Part shown: in pieces, positions 6,736 through 13,383 of the stretch | Layout: every line of letters starts with the position of its first letter | Position numbering within the stretch: the stretch's first letter is position 1 | NCBI GenBank assembly: GCA_012514915.1 | Contig: JAAYZJ010000488.1 | Coordinates: 1-13,383, forward strand | Source of the DNA: Lentisphaerota bacterium | Lineage (GTDB): Bacteria; Verrucomicrobiota; Kiritimatiellia; RFP12; JAAYLN01 | Reading direction: 5' to 3' | Length of the DNA: 13,383 bases | Translations under genes and position numbers: made by a program | The notes under the pieces: generated by a model | What the model was told of the DNA's origin: nothing | Databases searched by the model: none | The model's input: only the letters and a program-made list of their open reading frames with translations

Positions 6736-8319
6736 TTATGCACTTTTATTGTCGCCAACGGAATACAGGACTTTGCCGGCCGCGTTCAGGATGGCGAACG
6801 ACTCGGGGTGGCGCAGCGGCTCCGACTTGAAGCTGAGGTGCCCCTTGTACTGCTGCTGCAGGTCCACCAGCATGGCCTCGTCCTCGCGCCGCAGGCGGTC
6901 GAGGACGGTCGGCGCCACGAGGATCTGCAGGTCGCTCTCCGTGCCGTCGAGCCGGCACTTGCGCATCACCCCGGCGATCTGCCGCTGGATGTTGACGCTC
7001 AGCGAGAGGGCCGACTTGATCACGCCGTGCCCATGGCAGTAGGGGCAGTCCTCGAACGTCTGGGAGAGGATGCTCTCCTCCTGGCGCTGGCGCGTCATCT
7101 CCATCAGGCCGAGCTCGGAGATCGGCAGGACGTTGGTGCGCGCCTTGTCGCGCTTGACGGCCGCCTTCATGGCCTTGTAGACGGCGGCCTGGTGCTTGCG
7201 CGACTTCATGTCGATGAGATCGAGCACCACCAGGCCGCCGACGTTGCGCAGGCGGAGCTGGCGGGCGACCTCCTCGACGGCCTCGAGGTTGACCTCGAGG
7301 ATCGCATCCTCCTGCGAGCCCTTTCCCTTGTGGCGACCGGTGTTGACATCGATCGCGATCAGCGCCTCGGTCTCGTCGATCACGAGGTGACCGCCGCATT
7401 TCAGGTTGACCTTGCGGCGGAACGCCTCGTCGAGCTGGCGCTCGATGTTGCGGTTGTCGAACACCGGTAACTGCCCGTCGTACAACTGGATCAGGTTGCG
7501 CGAATGGCGCGAGATGCGGGCCGCAACGGAACGGATCCGCTCGAACGCCGCCTTCTGGTCGATGATCACGCGGTCGATGTCCTCGGTCAGCCAGTCGCGC
7601 ACGACGCGCTCGATCAAGTCGGGCTCCTGGTAGACGCAGCTCGGCGCGCGCTTGTCGCGGATGTTAGCCTGGAGATCCTGCCAGATGGCCAGCAGCCCCC
7701 GGAGGTCGCGGACAAAGGCGCTCTTCGACGCCCCCGCCCCGATGGTGCGGACGATCAGCCCGATGTCCTGCGGCAGGGGAAGCCGGTCGAGGATCTTCTT
7801 GAGTCGCAGCCGCTCCTTGGCGTCGCCGATCTTGCGCGATACGCCCCGCAGGCGGCAGCCGGGCATCATCACCAGGTAGCGTCCCGGAACGCTCAGGCTG
7901 GCCGTGACGCGGGGCCCCTTGGTGCCGATCGGACTCTTGGTGATCTGCACAATGATTTCCGATCCCGGGGGGAACCGCTTGGCGATCTGCTCGTTCGTGT
8001 ACCGCTTGCGCCGCGACACCCGCTGCGGGTTGTCGTCGTCCTCGTCGAGCCGGCTCTCATCGTCCGGAAACATGTCCCAGTAGTGGAGAAACGCGTTCTT
8101 CCTGAGCCCGATATCGACGAACGCCGCCTGCAGATCGTGTTCCAGATTCTGGATGCGCCCCTTGTAGATGCTCCCGACAAGCCGCTCCTCCATGGGATGC
8201 TCGACCTGGAACTCCTCGACGCGGCCGTTTTCGACCACGGCGACCCGGGTTTCCAGTTTCTCGGCGTTGACGATGATCTCGCGCTTCGCCGTCTGCTTTT
8301 TCAGCAACCAACTCAACAT
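6736..8319 (-). CDS. rng: Ribonuclease E/G family endoribonuclease
   Basis: A 527-residue single-strand endoribonuclease acting in rRNA maturation and mRNA decay. An N-terminal S1-type RNA-binding domain (about 35-145) carries VGSIYKGRIQNLEHDLQAAFVDIG and is interrupted by an acidic loop (85-97). The catalytic DNase I-like part has D324 in IAIDVNTG and D367 in VVLDLIDM, 43 residues apart as in E. coli RNase E D303/D346. The zinc-link CPYC (C425, C428) that bridges subunits is intact. Length matches RNase G (about 490) plus small insertions, and the long disordered degradosome tail of RNase E is missing, so RNase G is the better name. The ATG has a strong GGAAGGAG 7 bases upstream. It follows rodA by 27 bases, recalling the mreBCD-rng neighbourhood in E. 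coli. Confidence 0.92.
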   Translation of the reverse strand: MLSWLLKKQTAKREIIVNAEKLETRVAVVENGRVEEFQVEHPMEERLVGSIYKGRIQNLEHDLQAAFVDIGLRKNAFLHYWDMFPDDESRLDEDDDNPQRVSRRKRYTNEQIAKRFPPGSEIIVQITKSPIGTKGPRVTASLSVPGRYLVMMPGCRLRGVSRKIGDAKERLRLKKILDRLPLPQDIGLIVRTIGAGASKSAFVRDLRGLLAIWQDLQANIRDKRAPSCVYQEPDLIERVVRDWLTEDIDRVIIDQKAAFERIRSVAARISRHSRNLIQLYDGQLPVFDNRNIERQLDEAFRRKVNLKCGGHLVIDETEALIAIDVNTGRHKGKGSQEDAILEVNLEAVEEVARQLRLRNVGGLVVLDLIDMKSRKHQAAVYKAMKAAVKRDKARTNVLPISELGLMEMTRQRQEESILSQTFEDCPYCHGHGVIKSALSLSVNIQRQIAGVMRKCRLDGTESDLQILVAPTVLDRLRREDEAMLVDLQQQYKGHLSFKSEPLRHPESFAILNAAGKVLYSVGDNKSA

Positions 8320-8326
8320 GCTCTCG

Positions 8327-8334
8327 CTCCTTCC
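8327..8334 (-). promoter_or_regulatory. Strong Shine-Dalgarno for RNase E/G gene
   Basis: GGAAGGAG, the best ribosome-binding match in the window, sits 7 bases before the ATG at 8319, within the 27-base gap after rodA. It confirms the start and suggests efficient translation compared with its neighbours. Confidence 0.65.
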
Positions 8335-8346
8335 GCGCGGCGGGCG

Positions 8347-9546
8347 TCAGGCGCCGATCTCGGCCATCTGCCGCGGACCATGCACCGCCACGCTTTGTAC
8401 CAAACCCACGGCCAGAATGGCCGTCAACATGAATGTCCTGCCGTAACTGAGGAACGGCAAGGGCAGTCCCGTAACCGGCAGCAGCCCGATTGTCATCGCG
8501 ATGTTGATGAACACATGGCAGAAGAACAGGGCCGCTACACCGGTGCAAATCAATCGTCCGAAACCATCCCGGCTCGTCCACGCCACCCGGATGGTGGCGA
8601 AGATCACGCCGGCATAGAGCAGCAGGACGACCAGTGAACCGGCATATCCCTTCTCCTCGGCCAGAACCGAGAAGATGAAATCGTTGGCCGAAACCTGCTG
8701 CGGAAGGTATCCTAGCAGATTCTGGTCCCCTTTGAGAAATCCCTTTCCCCAGACGCCCCCCGAGCCCACCGCGATGCGGGACTGGCGCCGGTTCCAGCCC
8801 AGGTTCAAGGGGTCACGGTCGGGATAGAGCGCATCGACCAGCCGGTTCCGCTGGTAATCGTCGAGGAAGAAAGTCGCCCGCGCGGCGGCCCGTCGCCACC
8901 CGGGCGCGACACCTGGAGATTCCTGCAGCACGATCGCGCCGACCACCAGGGCGACGGCCAGCAGGCCGGCCGCCGCCGCCGTGCACCAGGCCCGCGGCGC
9001 CGTACCCGCCACGAACAGCATCACCAAGAGTACCGGAACGAAGATCAGCGCCGTGCCCAGATCGGGCTGGGCGAGCACCAGCGCCATCGGCAGCGCGGTG
9101 AGCGCCCCGCCCAGCAGGAATTCCCAGATGTCGCGCCGCGCGTCCGGTCGTCCCAGCAGATGCGCCAGGGCGAGCAGCGTCGTCACCTTGGCCAGTTCCG
9201 ACGGCTGCATGCCGAACACCCACCGCCGGGCCCCCATGCGGGTCTCGCCCATCGCGAGCACCGCGACCAGCAGGGCCAACGCGGCCAGATAGCCGATCCA
9301 GGCGACCTTGGCGAACCGGCGGTAATCGGTATAGGCCAGCGCGAGGACCGCGACGATGCCGACGGCCGCCATCTGGGCATGCGCACGGTAGAGCGACTGG
9401 AGATGGAGGCTGTCACGGATCGAGTTCGCGCTGAAGACAAAGCAGACGCCGACAACCATCAGGGCGACCATGCAGAGCAATAGCGTGACGTTCATCCGGC
9501 GCAGGCGGCCGAGATCGAACGGTAGACGTCCGCGTCCGCGGCTCAT
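8347..9546 (-). CDS. rodA: Rod-shape SEDS peptidoglycan glycosyltransferase RodA
   Basis: A 399-residue polytopic inner-membrane protein with about ten helices, of the SEDS family. It polymerises lipid II into glycan strands during cylinder elongation, with PBP2 cross-linking them. SEDS landmarks: GARRW (105-109), PSELAK (115-120), QPDLGTA (160-166), YLPQQVSANDFIFSVLAEE with the presumed catalytic D289, and the terminal GLLPVTGLPLPFLSYG (354-369). The last motif normally continues as SYGG followed by a small Ser/Thr-rich stretch; here it reads SYGRTF, a substitution at a conserved glycine. RodA rather than FtsW because it directly follows a PBP2 gene, overlapping its stop as ATGA, and lies in the mre cluster. 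Length fits RodA (about 370-400). Confidence 0.92.
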   Translation of the reverse strand: MSRGRGRLPFDLGRLRRMNVTLLLCMVALMVVGVCFVFSANSIRDSLHLQSLYRAHAQMAAVGIVAVLALAYTDYRRFAKVAWIGYLAALALLVAVLAMGETRMGARRWVFGMQPSELAKVTTLLALAHLLGRPDARRDIWEFLLGGALTALPMALVLAQPDLGTALIFVPVLLVMLFVAGTAPRAWCTAAAAGLLAVALVVGAIVLQESPGVAPGWRRAAARATFFLDDYQRNRLVDALYPDRDPLNLGWNRRQSRIAVGSGGVWGKGFLKGDQNLLGYLPQQVSANDFIFSVLAEEKGYAGSLVVLLLYAGVIFATIRVAWTSRDGFGRLICTGVAALFFCHVFINIAMTIGLLPVTGLPLPFLSYGRTFMLTAILAVGLVQSVAVHGPRQMAEIGA

Positions 9547-11360
9547 GCGGCGTCCTCCGGGCCCGGGGGGGGCGGTGCCACCGGCCCGTCCGCGTCCGGC
9601 AGATCCGACGCGAACAGGTGGCGCATGATCTGATTGACGATCGGCGCGACAGTCAGCCCCCCCGATTCCCCGTCTTCGACCAGGATGGCCAGCGCGACAC
9701 GCGGGTCGTCGAAAGGCGCGAACGCGATCATCCAGGTGTGCTTGCGGCGGTTGGCCGGCGTGCCGTACTCGGCGGTGCCGGTCTTGCCGGCGAACCGCAG
9801 GCCCGGCACGGCGGCCCGCTTGCCGGTTCCCCGCGGCGCCTGGATCACGTCCAGCATCCCCCCTCGCACCGTCTCCAGCGCGCGCCCCAGGGCGAGTTCA
9901 CGCACAAATCCGTCCTCCGGCCGCGCAGGTTCGCGAACCAGGCGCGGCCGGTAGACACGGCCGCCGTTCGCCAGCGCCGCCGTGTAAACGGCCATCTGCA
10001 ACGGGGTGACGAGCAACTGCCCCTGCCCGATCGAGACGTTGGCCGTGTCGCCCGACCGCCAGGCGTCCCCCTGCACGCGGCGCTTCCAGGCGTCGCTGGG
10101 CACGAGTCCCTCCCGTTCTCCCCCGATCTCGATCCCCGTCCGCCCCCCCAGGCCGAGCTGCAGCGCCATCTGGCGGATCGGCTCCAGCCCCAGGGTTACG
10201 CCCAGATGGCAGAAATAGGGATTGCACGACTGCTCCAGCGCCTCGCGCATCGCGATTTCCCCGTGTCCGTGCGACCAGCAGCGCAGCCGCATCCGTCCGA
10301 GTTCGAAGGCGCCGGTGCATTCGTACCGTGTTTCCGGCGGCATCCCCTGCACCAGGCCGGCCAGCGCGACGACCGGCTTGAAGATGCTCCCCGGCGGATA
10401 GGTGCCGGAGACGGCCCGGTTCAGGAGCGGCAGGTCGCGGTCGCCGCGCAGACGGTTCCAGGCGGCCCGGGGAATGGAGGGACTCATCCCGTTGGGGTCG
10501 AAAGCCGGCTGGCTGGTCATCGCCAGCACCTCGCCGTTGCGGGGATCGAGGACGACGCCCGCCGCGCGGCGGCCGGCCAGCAGCCGTTCGAGCAGTTGCT
10601 GCAGCGGCATGTCGAGGGTCAGAACCACATCCTCCCCGGCGATGGCCGCCCGGTTCGTCGTGCTGTGCTTGTAGCCGGTCACCGTGACGGTGATCAACTG
10701 CCCGCCCGGCGTCCCGGCGAGGCGTGCGTCGAGGGTCTGTTCGAGTCCCGCGCGGCCCCGCATGCCCATGATGTCGTAGTGGAACACCTCGTTCGTCATG
10801 ACCGGCCGGTCCCGCCCGACGTAGCCCAGCACATGTGCCGCCAGCGTCCCCCACGGATAGAACCGCTCGGCCTGGACATGAATGTCAAAACCGGGGGTCT
10901 GTCCGAGCGTCTCGGAGAAGCGCGCCAACGCGCGCATATCGATGCCCTGCCAGGCCAGCAGGGGCAGCGGCAGACGCTTGCGCACATGCTGCTCGATATC
11001 GTCGCGCGTAATCTGCCGGGGCAGGCCGATCCTGGCCGCCAGGCGGTCGACCTCCCTGTCGACGGCATCGATTGTATGCGCCCAGCGGCCCGGACGCCGG
11101 AGCTCCTCGATGTAGACGGCGATACAGTAACTCGGCCGGTTGTCGGCCAGGCAGGTGCCGTTCCGGTCGAAAATCCGCCCCCGCGGCGCCGGCAGAAGCA
11201 CGCGCCGAATGCTCTGCCGCCGTTGCTCGCCGGCGAAGAGGCGCGACTGCGTGACCTGCAGGCGGTGCAGCCGGAACGCCAGCAGGAACAATCCGGCCAG
11301 CATGGCCAGCGCCAGAATGGCCAACCGCCAGCGGAATCCCGTGTTCAGGTCATCCGTCAC
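9543..11360 (-). CDS. mrdA: Peptidoglycan transpeptidase PBP2 (class B penicillin-binding protein)
   Basis: A 605-residue class B penicillin-binding protein that cross-links peptidoglycan with RodA. One N-terminal membrane anchor (about 11-30) is followed by the pedestal domain (PRGRIFDRNG at 59-68) and the transpeptidase domain. All catalytic motifs are intact: SIFK with S325 and K328, SCN at 378-380, and KTG at 526-528. It ends in a Pro-rich tail (PPPPGPEDAA). The start is taken as the GTG at 11360, preceded by AAGAGG 9 bases upstream, overlapping mreD by 11 bases. A TTG at 11387 would give nine more residues and a 38-base overlap but lacks a ribosome site. An FtsI-type division protein is the alternative; position between mreD and rodA argues for PBP2. 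Confidence 0.93.
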   Translation of the reverse strand: MTDDLNTGFRWRLAILALAMLAGLFLLAFRLHRLQVTQSRLFAGEQRRQSIRRVLLPAPRGRIFDRNGTCLADNRPSYCIAVYIEELRRPGRWAHTIDAVDREVDRLAARIGLPRQITRDDIEQHVRKRLPLPLLAWQGIDMRALARFSETLGQTPGFDIHVQAERFYPWGTLAAHVLGYVGRDRPVMTNEVFHYDIMGMRGRAGLEQTLDARLAGTPGGQLITVTVTGYKHSTTNRAAIAGEDVVLTLDMPLQQLLERLLAGRRAAGVVLDPRNGEVLAMTSQPAFDPNGMSPSIPRAAWNRLRGDRDLPLLNRAVSGTYPPGSIFKPVVALAGLVQGMPPETRYECTGAFELGRMRLRCWSHGHGEIAMREALEQSCNPYFCHLGVTLGLEPIRQMALQLGLGGRTGIEIGGEREGLVPSDAWKRRVQGDAWRSGDTANVSIGQGQLLVTPLQMAVYTAALANGGRVYRPRLVREPARPEDGFVRELALGRALETVRGGMLDVIQAPRGTGKRAAVPGLRFAGKTGTAEYGTPANRRKHTWMIAFAPFDDPRVALAILVEDGESGGLTVAPIVNQIMRHLFASDLPDADGPVAPPPPGPEDAA

Positions 11361-11874
11361 GGGATTCGACCTCTTTCCGTGGAACAATGTTGCCCGCCAG
11401 CAAATCCAGGCGCCGTCCCAAACCCCAGATCAGCCCGGCGGCCAGGGCGCCGGTCGGTGCCAACAGCAGCACGGCACCCGCCAGCGACCACGCGCCCACC
11501 CCCCGATAGCCGTGACGAACCAGGGCGAGCAACTGGACGGGAACCAGCAGCGCCGCGCCAAGCCCCCCCAGCGCGGCCGCCATCCCCCACGAGGCCTCGG
11601 GGAGGACTTGACGGCCCGCGGCAACCAGCAGCGCGAGCACGCCCAGGACGATCGGCGTCGTGCCGGTCGGCACGCCTCCGGAACCGTCGGTGAGAATGCC
11701 GGCCCAGCAGGCGGCCAGAAGGGCGATCACGAGTGGACGGCTCAGCGCGTAATAGCTGGCGACGCCGACCAGCAGGGGGAATTTCAGAAACGTGCCGGGA
11801 ACCGGCGGCAGCAACGTTTGCGCGGCCGCCGCGCCCAGCAGCAACATCACCATGACCGGTGCGTCCATTCTCAT
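11350..11874 (-). CDS. mreD: Rod shape-determining membrane protein MreD
   Basis: A 174-residue, very hydrophobic protein with about five membrane helices and short loops, the size and topology of MreD (about 160-175). MreD links MreC, the MreB filament and the RodA-PBP2 synthase in the inner membrane. Sequence identity in this family is low; GTFLKFPLLVGVASYYALSRP near 27-47 and a following GILTD (59-63) agree with the usual second helix and loop. The identification depends largely on position: its ATG overlaps the mreC stop (ATGA) and its 3' end overlaps the PBP2 gene. Confidence 0.85.
   Translation of the reverse strand: MRMDAPVMVMLLLGAAAAQTLLPPVPGTFLKFPLLVGVASYYALSRPLVIALLAACWAGILTDGSGGVPTGTTPIVLGVLALLVAAGRQVLPEASWGMAAALGGLGAALLVPVQLLALVRHGYRGVGAWSLAGAVLLLAPTGALAAGLIWGLGRRLDLLAGNIVPRKEVESRDG
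11370..11375 (-). promoter_or_regulatory. Shine-Dalgarno deciding the GTG start of mrdA
   Basis: AAGAGG, followed by T, sits 9 bases before the GTG at 11360 and inside the end of mreD. No comparable purine block precedes the upstream TTG at 11387, so the shorter PBP2 is preferred. Confidence 0.55.
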
Positions 11875-12728
11875 GGGCCGGCTCCCGCATGCGTCAGCAC
11901 ATAGACCTGCGCGAGGGAGCTCAAGTCGGCCGCCGGCATGACCTCCCCGATCCGGTAGAGGCCGTTTTCGTCGATGTCGCTCCGCAGGAGATAGCCGACC
12001 AGCAGACCGGCGGGAATGCCGCCCCCCAGCCCCGAGGTCACCACCCGTGTACGCGGCGGCGGCACCACGTCACGCTCGAGGTAACGGAGGCGCAGCGGCT
12101 CGATGACATGCAGCAGGACTGGCAGCCCATCGTGGTCCGCGCGCCGGCCCGCCCCCTGCAGAATGCCCCGCACCACGCCCACCTCGGGCGAGACGGGGTC
12201 GAGTTGGCAGGCCAGGCGGCTGTTGGCGTCGGTCAGCAGCAGGACGTCGGCCGACGACTGGTCGAGGGAGACGATGCGCCCGACCAGACCGTCCACCGCC
12301 AGGACGGCGTCGCCCGGCGCGACGCCGTCGGCGCGGCCGCGGTTGATGCGGATCTGGCGCCACCATCCCGTCGTGCCGCCCGCGGAAAGAACCCAGGCCG
12401 GCAGCAGACTTCCCGGCGACCGTGCCGGGAGCGCGAACGGGCGGCGCAGGGCGGCATTCTCCTGCGCGACCGTCTCGAGCAGGGCGGCTTCGAGACGCAA
12501 CCGCTCGACTTCGGCCTCGAGCAGGGCGTTGCGCCGCTCGACGGCCGACGCCCGCCACAGGCGCACGGCAGGACGCCAGAGCCGGGCCTGGAACCAGGCG
12601 ACACCGTTTTCAAAAGAAAAGATTCCCTCGCGGGCGGCCTGGTGCAGCCAGACGCGCGGCCAGTTCAAGACCAGCAGCGCGATCGTCAGCAGCAGGGCCC
12701 CCCCCCATGCTCTTGTCACTCTAGCCAT
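11871..12728 (-). CDS. mreC: Rod shape-determining protein MreC
   Basis: A 285-residue bitopic protein: a short cytoplasmic start, one membrane helix (about 9-23), a periplasmic coiled coil (about 62-94, rich in Glu, Leu and Arg heptads) and the MreC beta-barrel core (about 105-280). Core signatures are INRGRADGVAPGDAVLAVDGLVGRI (127-151) and VVTSGLGGGIPAGLLVGYL (229-247). MreC forms periplasmic filaments that bind and activate PBP2 and connect it to MreB. Length matches the family (about 280-370, short end). GGAG lies about 6 bases before the ATG. It follows mreB by 61 bases and overlaps mreD as ATGA. Confidence 0.93.
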   Translation of the reverse strand: MARVTRAWGGALLLTIALLVLNWPRVWLHQAAREGIFSFENGVAWFQARLWRPAVRLWRASAVERRNALLEAEVERLRLEAALLETVAQENAALRRPFALPARSPGSLLPAWVLSAGGTTGWWRQIRINRGRADGVAPGDAVLAVDGLVGRIVSLDQSSADVLLLTDANSRLACQLDPVSPEVGVVRGILQGAGRRADHDGLPVLLHVIEPLRLRYLERDVVPPPRTRVVTSGLGGGIPAGLLVGYLLRSDIDENGLYRIGEVMPAADLSSLAQVYVLTHAGAGP

Positions 12729-12740
12729 CCGACTCCATCA

Positions 12741-12757
12741 GGCCGGCCGAACCGGCC
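12741..12757 (-). other. GC hairpin between mreB and mreC
   Basis: GGCCGG (12741-12746) and CCGGCC (12752-12757) form a perfect 6-bp stem with a 5-base loop in the 61-base mreB-mreC gap, just upstream of the mreC ribosome site. There is no T-run. It could reduce read-through or protect an mreB-only transcript, since MreB is usually needed in excess over MreCD. Confidence 0.4.
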
Positions 12758-12789
12758 CGCCACTGGAGGAGGCGGAAGTCATCAGTCAG

Positions 12790-13383
12790 TCAGGCTCGTC
12801 TCGATGTCGTCTTGGCGATCAGGTTCAATTCGCTGAGCACCACACCGGTGCCCTCGGCCACCGCGCTGAGCGCATCGTCCGCCCGGTGCACGGGCAGCCC
12901 CGTCTGCTCGGCAACCAGCCGGTCCAGCCCGGAAAGGAGCGAACTGCCCCCCGCCAGCACCATGCCGCGGTCGACCAGGTCGGCCGACAGCTCGGGCGGG
13001 CATTTCTCCAGGGTGATCCGGATGGCATCGACGATCGACGAGATCGGCTCCTGCAGCGCTTCGCGAATTTCCTCGGAGGTGACCGTCAAGGTCTTGGGAA
13101 GGCCGGCGACCAGGTCGCGCCCTTTCACCTCCATCGTCTTCTCCTCCGCCAAGGGATAGGCCGACCCCAGCCTGATCTTGATTTCTTCCGCCGTCCGCTC
13201 TCCAATCATTAAGTTGTACACGCGCCGCATGTACTGCACAATGCATTCGTCCATGGCATCGCCGCCGACCCGGACACTCCGCGCGTAGACGATCCCGGCC
13301 AGCGAGATCACGGCGACCTCGCAGGTGCCGCCGCCGATATCGACAATCATGTTGCCCGCCGGTTCCTGCACAGGCAGGCCGAC
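12790..13383 (-). CDS. mreB: Rod shape-determining actin homologue MreB (5' end outside window)
   Basis: The C-terminal 197 residues of MreB, the cytoplasmic ATP-binding actin-like filament that guides the elongation machinery. The frame runs off the right edge; GLPVQEP is the first visible segment. Phosphate-2 loop DIGGGTCEVAVISL (15-28 of the visible part), the very conserved ERTAEEIKIRLGSAYPL (62-78), GRDLVAGLPKTLTVTSEEI (88-106) and the adenosine-loop LAGGSSLLSGLD (143-154) identify it. Small departures from the usual pattern are Cys in place of the second Thr of GGGTTE, and AGGSSLL in place of TGGGALL. The gene ends with repeated TGAC units that supply several closely spaced TGA triplets. 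First gene of the minus-strand run; any promoter would be outside the window. Confidence 0.96.
   Translation of the reverse strand, partial: VGLPVQEPAGNMIVDIGGGTCEVAVISLAGIVYARSVRVGGDAMDECIVQYMRRVYNLMIGERTAEEIKIRLGSAYPLAEEKTMEVKGRDLVAGLPKTLTVTSEEIREALQEPISSIVDAIRITLEKCPPELSADLVDRGMVLAGGSSLLSGLDRLVAEQTGLPVHRADDALSAVAEGTGVVLSELNLIAKTTSRRA

Noticed and set aside
7504..8637. 377-codon open frame on the + strand opposite the RNase E/G and rodA genes
   Set aside because: Crosses the boundary between two well-supported genes and has low-complexity, Asp/Arg-rich composition; a GC-driven shadow.
11361..11387. TTG start giving PBP2 nine extra residues
   Set aside because: No purine-rich ribosome site precedes it, whereas the GTG at 11360 has AAGAGG at 9 bases.
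9618..11693. 691-codon open frame on the + strand opposite mrdA and mreD
   Set aside because: Antisense of a PBP2 with all three catalytic motifs intact; Pro/Arg/Gln-rich product without domains, as expected from GC bias.

Overview
The window is a gene-dense, very GC-rich stretch of a Gram-negative bacterial chromosome. No gene-free stretch exceeds about 70 bases. The Gram-negative assignment rests on an LptD outer-membrane lipopolysaccharide-assembly protein and a type II secretion pseudopilin beside a full rod-shape (elongasome) gene set. No single gene fixes the lineage. The divergent proteins and gene combination resemble the PVC group (for example Kiritimatiellota or other Verrucomicrobia relatives), but that is an inference from general appearance only. 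I see no mobile element, CRISPR array, tRNA or rRNA.

Region 1 (1-3119, + strand) is a tightly coupled three-gene run. It holds the 3' part of a UbiA/EboC-like membrane prenyltransferase, an alkaline-phosphatase-superfamily (nucleotide pyrophosphatase-like) protein, and a divergent 3-dehydroquinate-synthase-like enzyme. Together these match the membrane, phosphodiesterase and cyclase parts of the ebo cluster, which in cyanobacteria supports movement of a secondary-metabolite precursor to the periplasm. The remaining ebo genes (eboA, eboB, eboE) would lie upstream, outside the window. This is the most unusual part of the sequence.

A 66-base convergent junction (3120-3185) with a nested inverted repeat separates this run from region 2.

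Region 2 (3186-13383, - strand) is a long co-directional series. In transcription order it reads mreB (3' part), mreC, mreD, mrdA/PBP2, rodA, an RNase E/G gene, lptD, a gspG-like pseudopilin and a SpoU-family RNA methyltransferase. mreC/mreD and mrdA/rodA overlap by ATGA, mreD/mrdA overlap by about 11 bases, and the other gaps are 9 to 63 bases, so one or a few polycistronic transcripts are likely. The first five genes build the machine that inserts peptidoglycan along the cell cylinder: MreB filament, MreC/MreD scaffold, RodA glycosyltransferase and PBP2 transpeptidase. The RNase E/G gene next to mre genes echoes the mreBCD-rng neighbourhood of enterobacteria. LptD adds outer-membrane assembly, so the run joins cell-wall elongation, RNA processing and envelope biogenesis.
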